A stretch of DNA of 64,000 bases from Cerrena zonata (Eukaryota; Basidiomycota; Agaricomycetes; Polyporales; Cerrenaceae): NCBI GenBank assembly GCA_038087015.1, contig JASBNA010000076.1, positions 1 through 64,000 of the forward strand, in the 5' to 3' direction. Both the position numbers and the translations under genes were made by a program. Shown piece by piece: positions 29,272-39,369 of the stretch; positions within the stretch are counted from its first letter, which is position 1, and each line of letters opens with the position of its first letter. Under the pieces are notes generated by a model that was given only the letters and a program-made list of their open reading frames with translations, did no database searches and was not told where the DNA came from.

Positions 29272-31299
29272 TTAGTTATACAATCTTCTGTCAAGTTCTC
29301 TCAAGACATTTGCGACAGACTGTACTTCAACTTGCATACCTCTAGTGGTAAGTTTACCGACTAAAGTACTGAAATCAACTGAATTAAATTTTTTGTGTCT
29401 CGATAAAGTTTTATAAGCATCAGCACAGGGGATGAACATACCAGAGGAAGTGACCGTTCCTCCTGGGGTAGTTGCAATAGGAGTTGAAGGATTCGTTAAT
29501 GAAGTCATTGCTAAAGAAGGAATATTAGTTTTAGAACCACTTCTTGAGATAGCGGGAGGAGTTGAGTTGGATTTTGCATTAAAATTGAAAAAGTCTCTTG
29601 CCGGAGAGGCAGCAGACAATGAAGCAGGAGAGTCAGCGGCTTCAGCGGCTTCAGCAGCTTCTGCTTGATCATTTGAATCTGGATTATTTTCACTTTCCTT
29701 AACTTTATTTGCAACTGTTGCACAGAATAAGGTGGACATTGGATCAGTTTGACATTGTAAACAAGCTCCAGGATTACCGGTACAGCCAGTGGTTTCTTTT
29801 TCTTTATCATTGTTTTCTTCATCTTCAGGGATGGTGGTACCATCAGTGTTTCTTCTGACAACTGTTGGAACGGCGCCAGGAGTTAAATTAGTAATTTCTC
29901 TAATTTCAACCGAGGGACCAGGATGCATAACTGGTAAAGACGTTTTGCGAAAGCTATTATTGTTTAATTGGATTGGAGGTAAAGAAGTTTCTTCATCTTC
30001 ATCTTGGTGTTGTTCATGCTGATGATGGGACTGATGTTGAGAATCAGTATTTAAAGATTCATTTAATCTTGCAGCTTCTTTAGCAGCTTCACGACAGACA
30101 CAGGGAGTATCATCTGAACAGAATCCGCAATTTTCCACTGGAGATGATTCATTAAATTCTTCGTTTTCTTTTTTAACTGGAATTGATTGTAATAAGCTAT
30201 TATTTTTATCATTATCTGTTGCCCTTTTCAATTTTTTCAAATTAGGCATTGGTTTTTGAACGGAAAATTCTTTAGTAAAATCAATTTCTTGATCGATATT
30301 TTCATTTGATTTTCTTTTTTTAGAAGAAGATTTTAGAGAAACTGCCGGCATTGGTTTAAAAGAGTTAATTGTTTCTTCTAAAGATTTACCAACCAAATTG
30401 GCATTTGTAGTATCTTTAAGACCAACGCTAGCACAAAGGCATTCATCTTTTAAGCAAATACCACAATCAAAGTCATTTTCGTCATGATGGTTTTTGTTTT
30501 GTCCAATTGGTTTATCGGGAGTAGTATTATTTGAAGATGGAGTAAGGGTGCTAGTGGAAAGATTATTTCTGGTATGGATATGATGATGGTGATGATGAGG
30601 ATCATTTTGATTATTTTGATTGAAAATGGGAGGAGAATCGGCAGAAGGAGCAGGGGAAATTTGTTGAACCGAGTAAGAGCTATTCGAGGAAGCTGCCGGA
30701 GAATTAGTTGGAGGATAGTGTATTGGAGAAACTTTTTGAATTTGAGAATTGACAGGGCTTCTTGAGTGATCATTGGTATTATTACCAGGAATAACATTTG
30801 AAGAATTTTTTAGGGAAAGAATATCATTACGCATTTGATCCATACTCTTCATTAAAAATTGGTTTTCAACTTTTAATTTATTGATGGTATTATGCAAGTT
30901 CAACTCTCGTAATTCTTTATCTTTTTCAACCTCCATTAGTTTTTCTTCAAGCTCTTGGACTCTAGTAGCTCTACGTTCTCTGAAAGCACGTTGGGCAGCT
31001 CTATTTTGCGCTTTGCGTTTGGAAGCAGGGGTATCAACACTAGGTTTTCTACCAGGTTTAGGTCTGGGAGGTAACACCCATTCTTTGGAAGTTATAATTT
31101 GAGGGAAGCCACTAGCGTTAGGACTTGGTGCAAGGTTTGTTGACGAAGTAGCAGAAGAAGTTTTGGCAGGAGATGGTGCGCTGGATATTGAAGGTCTCTT
31201 AGTCATGATTGGTTTTGCACTAACCGGAGGAGAGTTGGCTGGAGGAGAAGCAGCCAGGGCTTGAGACCTGGGAGCAATACTGGGACCTTTAGTACTCAT
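29272..31299 (-). CDS. HAP43: bZIP iron-response regulator Hap43/HapX
   Basis: This 675-residue regulator has the Hap4-like motif SKEWVLPPRPKPGRKPS (residues 71-87), which docks on the CCAAT-binding complex. It runs straight into a bZIP basic region (KRKAQNRAAQRAFRERRA, 93-110) and zipper to about 150. Cysteine clusters follow: CGICLKDECLC, CGFCSDDTPCVC and CTGNPGACLQC, typical of HapX iron-sensing. The C-terminus CADAYKTLSRHKKFN is also family-typical. In C. albicans, Hap43 represses iron-consuming pathways and promotes uptake when iron is low. The ATG at 31299 is preferred to an upstream TTG. Four CCAAT boxes lie 0.5-0.7 kb upstream. Confidence 0.96.
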   Translation of the reverse strand: MSTKGPSIAPRSQALAASPPANSPPVSAKPIMTKRPSISSAPSPAKTSSATSSTNLAPSPNASGFPQIITSKEWVLPPRPKPGRKPSVDTPASKRKAQNRAAQRAFRERRATRVQELEEKLMEVEKDKELRELNLHNTINKLKVENQFLMKSMDQMRNDILSLKNSSNVIPGNNTNDHSRSPVNSQIQKVSPIHYPPTNSPAASSNSSYSVQQISPAPSADSPPIFNQNNQNDPHHHHHHIHTRNNLSTSTLTPSSNNTTPDKPIGQNKNHHDENDFDCGICLKDECLCASVGLKDTTNANLVGKSLEETINSFKPMPAVSLKSSSKKRKSNENIDQEIDFTKEFSVQKPMPNLKKLKRATDNDKNNSLLQSIPVKKENEEFNESSPVENCGFCSDDTPCVCREAAKEAARLNESLNTDSQHQSHHQHEQHQDEDEETSLPPIQLNNNSFRKTSLPVMHPGPSVEIREITNLTPGAVPTVVRRNTDGTTIPEDEENNDKEKETTGCTGNPGACLQCQTDPMSTLFCATVANKVKESENNPDSNDQAEAAEAAEAADSPASLSAASPARDFFNFNAKSNSTPPAISRSGSKTNIPSLAMTSLTNPSTPIATTPGGTVTSSGMFIPCADAYKTLSRHKKFNSVDFSTLVGKLTTRGMQVEVQSVANVLRELDRRLYN

Positions 31300-32278
31300 A
31301 TTCAAACGAAGACAGTCCTCTACTTGTCACCACGGATAAAGTTATGGAGCAAGAGAAAAAATAGAAGGTGAATAAATTCGTTGGAAAAAAACCCAATCAA
31401 CAAGAAAACAGTGAGACTGAGGAAGGTTCTATCACGACAAAGACGATGAAGTAGAGAATAGAAACAAAGTAGAGTAAACGTGAGTAGTAAAAGTAATAAT
31501 TAAAGAAATGAAGAAATAAAAAAGGATTAAAAAAGGAATAAAAAAGGAATAAATTAATAAAAGTGAAAAATGGAAAAAAAAAAAAGTAAGTAATAAAGAG
31601 GAGATGAAAAAGCCCTTCACAAAACAAAAGACAGAATAAGAAAAACACCGAAACACAAGACTTGTTTTTCACAAGGAGATAGGTCTAACAGCACAGGGAA
31701 GATGACTCAGACAATAGCAGTATCCAGGGAACTTCAACAGAGAAATATCGCAGGTGTAACCGGTGAATAAGAACCGTAAGAGAATAAAAAGAACAAATCA
31801 AATGGGATTAATCCAATGGAAGTAAAAAGTATGCAAATGTCACTGATTGGATGAACTGATGGCATCAGATAAAAACCCAGAGTTTAATCTAATTCATCAG
31901 GGCCGGTGGCCCCACGACCGCCTTTCCGGTGGCAGCTTTGCGCAGCGGCGGTTTCCAGCCAATGAAAGGCCGGGATTCGGGGGCGCCAATTCCGAGTTTA
32001 CTAATACCAAAGGCACGGGTGTCGAGATTGAATAGTTGCAAAAACAGTATATATATATGTATATATGAATTATATATATGAACAGGTTAGTTGTATAGAC
32101 CAAGAACAGTATGGATGAATGATAAACCGGCAGCGAGATTTTGACCGGTGAACATTTGATTTATGCTTTCTCTTATAATAGATTTTAATAATTGATCAAA
32201 GTACGGGTTACGACTTCTATCATACAAGTAAACTACATTAAGTTAAATACAAATGACTAAATTTTATATACAGAGTGA
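31300..32278. other. HAP43 promoter and leader, with a GC-rich block
   Basis: A purine-rich stretch (31350-31660) next to the gene may be a long leader. A GC-rich block at about 31900-31995 stands out from the AT-rich surroundings. Four CCAAT boxes (31813, 31846 reverse, 31959, 31986) and GATA-type sites (AGATAG near 31677, AGATAA at 31867, TGATAA near 32120) lie between it and TIM50. The GATA sites could serve an Sfu1-like iron repressor. No RNA gene is seen. Confidence 0.55.
31813..31990. promoter_or_regulatory. Cluster of four CCAAT boxes upstream of HAP43
   Basis: CCAAT at 31813-31817, ATTGG at 31846-31850, CCAAT at 31959-31963 and CCAAT at 31986-31990 lie 514-691 bases before the HAP43 ATG. 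Hap43 acts with the CCAAT-binding complex (Hap2/3/5), so self-regulation is plausible. The cluster is directly visible; the function is inference. Confidence 0.45.
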
Positions 32279-33721
32279 TTAGTTTTGTTCCTTTTTCATT
32301 GCTTCTTGAGCTTTAGCAATATCTTCAGGAGATGGTTGAGCTTTACCTTCAAGAACTTGATTTAAAGAGACTTTACCAAAATGTTCTTTCAATTTTTGTT
32401 CTTCTTCTAAGAGTTGTTTGGAATTGGCTTTAACCCAATTTTGCATATTTTCATAACCTCTTTGACCGTGTTCTCTCATGATATCTAATGGCATTTTTGG
32501 ACCAGTATTACCGGTAGCACTAATTGATTCAACACCCATTAAAGTAGAGAAAACTTTACCAATTAAATTAGACCCTTGCATCTTATGTTTATTTTCTTCA
32601 TACCATTTTTCTCTTAAAATTTTTTCTCTTTTATCAAATTCTTCAATGATATTTGTTTTATCAAAAGTATTCATAATTGGTCTAATATCTTTCAGAGGTT
32701 GGTTAGCAAGATATTCCAAGAATGGTATTAATCTTACTAAATCATCATCTGCTTTACCATCCCATGGTTTCAATATAAGTGAATTTTCGGGTTGTGCTGA
32801 ACAATGTTCTTCATTAACATCAATCATAAGTACTTTACCTAAATCACGATTTAATAAACTCAAATCTTTAATTAATTTACCATCTTTATAACGACATGCT
32901 TCTCTAAATAAAGCATATTGAATCGATAAATGTAATGGATCCAATTTTTGAACTGCCTTTTCACTAAACATTGAGGAATTTGATCCAAATATAACAATTT
33001 CATAATATTGTGATAAATATCCTAAGAAATAGTCCAATCCGGGTCTTTTAGCAGTTCTCCATCCGTGTTTGGTATCCCATTCAGAATGAATCAATAAATC
33101 ATCAAGAGTTAAAACTAACGTTAATGGTCTACGATACAATTCTGGTGGTGGAGGTGGTAATAACTGTTCAAAAGCTGGTTCAGAGAAAAATGTAAATAAC
33201 GATCCTAATCTCTTATTCATTCTTCCATACATGTCTTTTGGATTAAATCCATTTGGTATATCTTTGGCTTCAAGTCTTTTTTGTTCTTCTTCTGAATCCC
33301 ATTCACGAGACATGTATCCCAATCCTAATACACCAAAACCAAAACTTGAGATATAAAACCAATTGGCATATTTCTCACGTTGTAAATCTTTCTTGGTTTG
33401 GGTATTTCTCTTTCTTCTACGTCTGGTTTTCCCTTCTCCTTCTCCTTCATTTTCTGGTTCATTTTCCGGTTCTTGTTCTTGTTCGGATTCAGTGTTTTTC
33501 TTGCTTTCCTTTTGCTTTTCTTTTTCTAATGGCTCGTCAAATCCAGCTTTTGCTAAAATGTCATCAGTTAAAATTGATTGGGATTTTTCATCTTTTTTAG
33601 ATGAATATAATCTGTTTGCTATATTAGGAAGACTGCGATTCATCAACCATCCTTGTCTTGCACCAGCAACACGAACACTGGTGGCAAGAATCCTAGATGC
33701 AACCCTGGTGTTTCTCAACAT
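32279..33721 (-). CDS. TIM50: TIM23 complex receptor subunit Tim50
   Basis: This 480-residue protein has a presequence (MLRNTRVASRILATSVRVAG) and a charged matrix segment with EPENEPENEGEGEG repeats. One membrane helix follows (NWFYISSFGFGVLGLGYM). The intermembrane-space FCP1/NIF-like domain includes LTLVLTLDDLLIHSEWD, RPGLDYFLGYLSQYYEIVIF and VLMIDVNEEHCSAQPENSLI. In Tim50 the phosphatase DxDxT motif is degenerate (here LDDLLIH), as expected for a receptor. It binds precursors emerging from TOM and gates Tim23; it is essential in yeast. The ATG at 33721 is chosen over an upstream TTG. Confidence 0.96.
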   Translation of the reverse strand: MLRNTRVASRILATSVRVAGARQGWLMNRSLPNIANRLYSSKKDEKSQSILTDDILAKAGFDEPLEKEKQKESKKNTESEQEQEPENEPENEGEGEGKTRRRRKRNTQTKKDLQREKYANWFYISSFGFGVLGLGYMSREWDSEEEQKRLEAKDIPNGFNPKDMYGRMNKRLGSLFTFFSEPAFEQLLPPPPPELYRRPLTLVLTLDDLLIHSEWDTKHGWRTAKRPGLDYFLGYLSQYYEIVIFGSNSSMFSEKAVQKLDPLHLSIQYALFREACRYKDGKLIKDLSLLNRDLGKVLMIDVNEEHCSAQPENSLILKPWDGKADDDLVRLIPFLEYLANQPLKDIRPIMNTFDKTNIIEEFDKREKILREKWYEENKHKMQGSNLIGKVFSTLMGVESISATGNTGPKMPLDIMREHGQRGYENMQNWVKANSKQLLEEEQKLKEHFGKVSLNQVLEGKAQPSPEDIAKAQEAMKKEQN

Positions 33722-33938
33722 GATTGTGTGAATGAACTGTGGGGGCAAAGATTAATATCTGTTTAAAGCTTTAGAATGAAGTCGAAAAATTTTTCTTTCT
33801 CAAATTTTCAAAAGTAATCGGGATTTTTTTTTTTTTCTGTTCAGTTTTCTATGAGGTAAAATTATCACAAACGACCCCATCACCAGACCCTGGGGCCATA
33901 AACTATAAAGGAAAACAAGTCATTGTTCATGATAAAAG

Positions 33939-34586
33939 ATGTTTGTTAGTGTTGTAAAAAGACGTGGGTACGGTTTACCGCTGGTTTTAAGAAACGTTCA
34001 ACCGATAAGATACGAGAGTACTAAAGCTGCAAATAATTCACCAGTATCAAAAAATGAAATAAATGAAATAAATGAAAGTAAGGAAAACGAGATACTGCGT
34101 CCTGTGTTTCCAAGAAAGGGCAACTTGTTGCTCAATGCATTGAACTACGTTAAAGAGGTTGATAACTATCAGAAACAAATAAGTCAATCGGGGACCAGTC
34201 AAGACCGGGCTACTGAGTTAATAACCAGAATAAAAGATAAAAAGCAATTACTTTACTTATTATCGATATTTCATTATGAATTATCCAAGATTGGAATTAC
34301 CAATAAGGACCTGGATGAGTTTCGCAATTCAATACTATGGAGGTATAGATTGAATTGGTTGTTTAAGTATAATAAGATTCATAATATTTTTTGGGAATCA
34401 TGCCAATTAGAAAATGTTAGTGAAAATAATCATTCGTTAGGGTTTAATCCAATCAGCATTGGTATTTTGGATCCACGCAACTTCTCCACAGATACTTATA
34501 AGCAATTACAAAGTGGTAAGTTAGGATCAGTGGACTTTAGTGACGTTCAAGGGATTACATTTTCCAGACCCCCATATCAAAGGTAA
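33939..34586 (+). CDS. Putative mitochondrial orphan protein, 215 aa
   Basis: The frame starts MFVSVVKRRGYGLPLVLRNV and reaches IRYESTK, a basic, acid-free leader like a mitochondrial presequence with an RY-E processing site. A small NEINEINESKENE repeat follows, then a helical body with FPRKGNLLLNALNYVKEVDN, LWRYRLNWLFKYNKIHN and a tail DVQGITFSRPPYQR. I do not recognise the family. It is divergent from TIM50 (217 bases between the starts) and convergent with CHO1. Mitochondrial location is inferred from the leader only. Confidence 0.7.
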   Translation: MFVSVVKRRGYGLPLVLRNVQPIRYESTKAANNSPVSKNEINEINESKENEILRPVFPRKGNLLLNALNYVKEVDNYQKQISQSGTSQDRATELITRIKDKKQLLYLLSIFHYELSKIGITNKDLDEFRNSILWRYRLNWLFKYNKIHNIFWESCQLENVSENNHSLGFNPISIGILDPRNFSTDTYKQLQSGKLGSVDFSDVQGITFSRPPYQR

Positions 34587-34678
34587 TAAGAATATATAAG
34601 AATTTTATAGAGAAGGAAACAAAACGGTAAGAAAATGAAACATAAATAAAACTAAATACCTATAAGATTTTTTTTTTT

Positions 34679-35495
34679 TTAAGGTTTTGGGATATGTAAA
34701 GATTTTGAAATTTCTGCACAACCTTGTAAGAAGAAGCCAATACAGACAAGATGGAATTCAGCAAAAGTATCTTCGAAGAAAACACCACCGGGTAAATTGT
34801 CTAAGATCCAATCTTTATAGACTAAGGTAGCCATTGTGGCAACCCAAAATAAATTCGAAGGAACGGGTAAACCTTCAAAATATTGAGATTTACCGGTTTT
34901 ATCTTTTGGAATTTTATTAGTACTAATGTTAAATCTAGCTAATCTTGTTAAACCACACAAGACCCAAAAGGATAAGATTAAAACATCAAAAGTAGTTCTG
35001 AAACCAATTGCAAAAGCAATTATGGCCGGACTCACACTAAAACTAATTAAATCAGCTAAAGAATCTAATTCTTGACCCATAAGAGAAGATTTATTTCTTA
35101 ATCTTGCCACTCTACCATCGAAAAAATCAAAGAATAAACCCTAAACAGATGAAAAAATGAGCTCTTTGAACATAATGAGTTTGACCAGTTAATGCAAATC
35201 TTAAACATGATATAATTGAATAAAATCCACTAAATCCATTTAATAAAGTAATAAAATCAGCCATATGTAAATTACGAATTAAACTAAAATGTCTTGAGTC
35301 ATCCAAGAACCTTTGATACTCTTTTTCATCCGGTTTTGGTAATGGTTCTTGATTCGATGATAATGAAAAAAGTGATGATGATCTTCTAATGGGAGGATTT
35401 GGTATTTGACTGACCTCAATATCACTAGAATCTATATCGGAAGCAATTGCCGACTCATGTTTATCAACACCACTAGAAAAACCTTTACCTGACAT
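34679..35495 (-). CDS. CHO1: CDP-diacylglycerol:serine O-phosphatidyltransferase, one +1 frameshift
   Basis: Phosphatidylserine synthase (ER membrane) makes PS from CDP-DAG and serine. The N-terminal cytosolic part precedes LIRNLHMADFITLLNGFSGF. The CDP-alcohol phosphotransferase motif is present as DGRVARLRNKSSLMGQELDS followed by LADLISFSVSPA. The frame breaks between the second helix and this motif: one extra base in the CCC at 35139-35141 (GGG in the gene) shifts the frame. Rejoined, the protein is about 271 residues (S. cerevisiae 276). As written, the catalytic motif is lost. A perfect UAS-INO decamer lies 304 bases upstream. Cho1 is required for virulence in C. albicans and has no animal homologue of the same type. 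Confidence 0.95.
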
Positions 35496-35915
35496 CTTAT
35501 TTCTTTAATTGATATGAAAATATGTTATAAAAAGTAGTAGTTATTTTGAAAAATTAATCTTCTAAACAACCATCACTCAAAAAAAGTAAAATTCAGAAAA
35601 GTGAGAGCAAAGCACAAAAAACCCCCAGTGGATTCGTCACGTTTAAGCAATGGTGTTTATCAATTACGCCTTCAAGAATAACTACAATTGTTTATTAGAC
35701 TACATTTATAACGGTTTGATCAATTGTTGGGTACTAAAGACCAATCTCAAAGTATATCTGTCCCCATGCGTGCTTGATGAGATGACGAGATGACCGCCAT
35801 TTCACATGCCAGTTTGGTTACTACTATGGGTGTACGGGTAGTTGTGTAATGAACTCTAACGTTTAAATATACTTTAAATAAATATGGCATAAAGTCTATA
35901 TGTATATATTTTTAG
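35496..35915. other. CHO1 promoter region
   Basis: This 420-base gap between the CHO1 start and the 3' end of the SLM gene holds the UAS-INO element. A GGGTGTACGGGTAG sequence at about 35828-35841 resembles a Rap1-type site. No RNA gene is seen. Confidence 0.55.
35799..35808 (-). promoter_or_regulatory. UAS-INO (CATGTGAAAT) upstream of CHO1
   Basis: Read on the CHO1 strand this is CATGTGAAAT, a 10/10 match to the S. cerevisiae Ino2/Ino4 element that drives phospholipid genes such as CHO1. It sits 304 bases before the ATG. Binding is inferred from the motif. Confidence 0.6.
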
Positions 35916-38644
35916 TTAAGAATCAGGACTCACTGTAACTTTAGGCACTTCACCGTAGGATTGCGATCTCGAAGAGTTATTGGAGTCACTATCCTGGACT
36001 TGGTTATCGGTATTGTGAAGACCAGTATCACTATCGTTATTCAACAGGAAAGTAGCACCGCTTGGACCAGAACGAATATTATCGTTATTTATTAGGCCCT
36101 GGTTATTATTAATGATTTTTTGCATATTTGAAGAAGATTGATGGATCATTGAGCTGATTGAGTCATTGGAGGAGGCTCTTGAAGAGTTGCTGAGAGCAAG
36201 ATCAGAATTATTACTTGCTTTCCGATGATGATGGTGATGGTGATGATGATTTTGTTTAAGTAGTTGTTTAATTGAAGGGGGAGAAGTGGTGAAACGATCT
36301 TCATTTTTGAATTGAGGAGATTGTTTACCCGATTCAACTTGATTGATCTTTAGATTAAGAATATCTTGTTGTTGTTTTAAAACTTCTTGTTGCATTTTCA
36401 AATAATTTTCATGTTCAACTTGATGAGGTAATTCAACTGCTCCTGAAGTACCAGCAGGAGAGGTTGCAATTAAGGCTGGAGGATTTGGAAGATTTGAGTT
36501 ATTAGTTTGAATTGATAAAGAGGGTTGACTTCCAGTTAAATTTGGCGACATTTGAGGAGAAGAAGTATTTGAAGGTAATTGGTAACTAAAAGTATTTTCA
36601 AAAGGATTACCTTCTTCTGAGCCACTTCCATTTGGAGTATGAATTCTTGGAGTGAATATACCCGATAAACTTTCTTCACCATTTGAAGCTTGTTGAGATT
36701 GAATTGGTTGTTTTCTTGGTAACAAATTATTCAAGTTGATACGTAATTCATGAGACTTGTCCGAAAGTCTTGGAGAAGAAGGTCTTGAAATTTGAGTTGG
36801 TTGATTGGTAACTGAATTGTTTGATTGGAATTTTGTATTTGGAGTTTGAACTTGTTGTAATTTTTGTTGTTTTTTCAATTCTTTTCTCTTGGCCATTTCG
36901 TCTTCTCGTTGGCTAACTTTACTTTGAACCAATTCAAATCTTTCTAAATGATTTGAGCCAAATTTTAATAATTCAAATAAATCACCATACCAATTATTAT
37001 AATCAATTTCATTATTACACTTAAAAGTAAATTTATTTGAATTTTTAGTCAAAATGAATTTAAAGTTTTTACCATCTTTAATTTTAATTTGGTATTCGTT
37101 TAAATTATAAGATTTAATTGGAATATCATCATGACCAATAAACCCACCAATTTTATCTTTACGATTTTTCTTCAGGCTAGTGGCATTATTTTCTGGAGTG
37201 TTTGGAGTGTTTGCAGGCGATTCCCGATCAAATTTGAATTCATGAAGATAATTGCAACTTAAAACATAGTAATAGGAATTATAATTCTTCAAAATTTTCA
37301 GTTTTTTATACATTATACCAAATCTAAGGCATTTATTATGAATTGAATTTGCATAAGGTAATGTTAATGAACCGAAATTTCTAATTTCTTCTTAGAGGAA
37401 GAATCTGTTGGTTTGAAAGTATTCAAAAGATGAGGATTATTTGAAATGAAGAATTCCCAATCATTATTTGGATTAGCCCCATGAGGAACGGTTTTTTTCA
37501 AAATGTTATATAAATTAATAGCCATAACATCTGAAGTGGAACTATTTGAATAGATTGACTCTTGATTAATCAATTTACCTAAACGATCAATCACAATATT
37601 CAATTCTTTCAAAACATAAGATAATAATTCTCTAGAAATATTTTGTAAATTAACATAAGAAGCAAACATATAATTTTCATGAATCAATTGATTTTTCAAT
37701 TGATAATCCACTTGTAATTTCAATAAAAACGGATCATCAAGAACCCCTTCATCTTCATCATATATTTCATCAGTATTTTTCAAAACGGGTTTATTGGAAG
37801 AATAAGTTTCTACTGATTGCATATATGCATGTAAGACTTTCCCCGATTTACTAATTTCTTTAATTAATTGAGTGTTAGCAAAAGAATCATTCTTCAAAGT
37901 TGATTTAATTTCTTTAATTTTATTACTTAAATTCTTGAGTAAGGACTCCAAACGAGGTAATAACTTGGTAGCCAATTCTCGATGGAATTTAATCTGTGCT
38001 TGATATATTTGGTAATGATGATTAATCAAAGAAGGTGCCAAGTTGTTAAATAACGAAAATTCAGAGAAAAAATTATTGGGCACAAATACATCATCCAAAT
38101 GGTTACCGGATTCAGAATTACTAGGACTATGCTTAGCCAAAGACGTAATTGAAACATTTCTCTTATGAGAATTTGAAGACTGTTCTTGATCATTTTTTTT
38201 CAAAAACGATTGATTTGATTTTGTTTTGAAAAGCACTGGTCTTTTAACATCACTCAATTCATTTAAACTATTATTCGACAAGGTTTTTTTCAATTCATTC
38301 TTGGGAGTGTTACTACCGCTATTATTAGGAGATGAACTATTATTATTCAAGAAGGAATGATACTGTTTTTGTTGATCTTCAATCAACTGAACGTATTTGG
38401 AAGGTAAATTTTTAAAACCAGGAAACTGAACCGAATTAATCAATTGAAAATTGATATTGGCATCAAACTCTTTAATCATCCCCAATTCTTTACAGTAGTA
38501 AATAAAGGATTTGATGAAAATCTTCCAGAATTTGAAATAACTAACCAATTGATCTATTGGTTTAGAATCATGATTTGGAATGTTAATATAAAAGGGTGAA
38601 CGATTATCTGACGCAGGAAGTATGGGTTCTTTGGCAAAAGTCAT
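35916..38644 (-). CDS. SLM1: Slm1/Slm2-type PIP2-binding TORC2 effector, one -1 frameshift
   Basis: Two adjacent frames make one Slm protein of about 915 residues. The first (38644 to 37382) starts with the family segment VSYFKFWKIFIKSFIYYCKE and carries the F-BAR-like helices (FFSEFSLFNNLAPSLINHHY, KFHRELATKLLPRLE). The second, after a missing base near 37382, reads NFGSLTLPYANSIHNKCLRF and then the PH domain (MYKKLKILKNYNSYYYVL to WYGDLFELLKFG). A low-complexity Ser/Asn/Gln tail with a His run follows, ending VPKVTVSPDS. PKVTVS fits the calcineurin-docking pattern PxIxIT, present near the C-terminus of yeast Slm1. Slm proteins bind PI(4,5)P2 at eisosomes and recruit Ypk kinases to TORC2. 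Slm1 and Slm2 cannot be told apart here. Confidence 0.88.
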
Positions 38645-38667
38645 AATACCACAAATATGGAAAGATC

Positions 38668-38741
38668 AAAAGATCAAAAGATCAAAATTATCAAGATCAA
38701 TTAAATATATAAATATATAAATATATAAATATATAAATAAA
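38668..38741. repeat. Short tandem repeats (GATCAAAA)n and (ATATAAAT)n
   Basis: Three GATCAAAA-like units are followed by about four ATATAAAT units just upstream of the SLM start. Confidence 0.75.
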
Positions 38742-39109
38742 TCAAGGATCAAGTAACTAATTAATGATGATTCGCGTACAAAATCAACAGGTCTAGTCCC
38801 AAACAACTGAGAATGAAGATGACCTGGTGCTACTCACAAAATAGCAATTACCACCAACAAGGCAAATGCTAAGAATTACAGAGGCACCTCCGTACCTTAT
38901 TCACTACACTATATCTACACACATTTCACTATACAATTCTCCATACAATATGCTATACAATACCCACTCCTCACCCACCGCCTCTTCCAGCACTTCCAGA
39001 GGATCCATTTGCGGCCATTTCTGCACTGGGAGCAGATTGCCTGGCTCGGCCTTTAGTTGCCGGGTCCACATGTCGCGTGTCGCGTGTCGTCTCCTGCCTT
39101 CACTGCTCA

Positions 39110-39165
39110 GTTCTTCAGTTCTTCAGTTGTTCTTGTTCAGTTGTTTAGTTGTTCAGTTGTTGGAT
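39110..39165. repeat. Degenerate CAGTTSTT tandem repeat
   Basis: CAGTTCTTCAGTTCTTCAGTTGTT and related units repeat about seven times with an 8-10 base period. The tract is non-coding as far as can be seen. Confidence 0.6.
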
Positions 39166-39369
39166 TATTTGGCTCCTTCAAGTGCTTGGCTGAGCAGGAG
39201 GCCGTTGTAGTCGTTCGGTCTGTATGGTCATTAGCTGGATAGCGGCTCGGCTGATTGCAACTCACTGGCTGGAGCAGCTCCTCAGTGGGTAGACCGGGTA
39301 TCCTTAGAACAATGCCCTAATTTCAGCAATTCTTGTAGGAGTTGCGAATAACCTAATGTTTACATATGT

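Noticed and set aside
31397..31672. 91-codon Phe/Leu-rich frame in the HAP43 leader
   Set aside because: It is the complement of a purine-rich tract; the hydrophobicity is compositional.
37314..37363. Separate PH-domain gene starting MYKKLKILK
   Set aside because: The upstream sequence in the same frame (NFGSLTLPYANSIHNKCLRF) continues the Slm family without a start, so the two halves are one gene.
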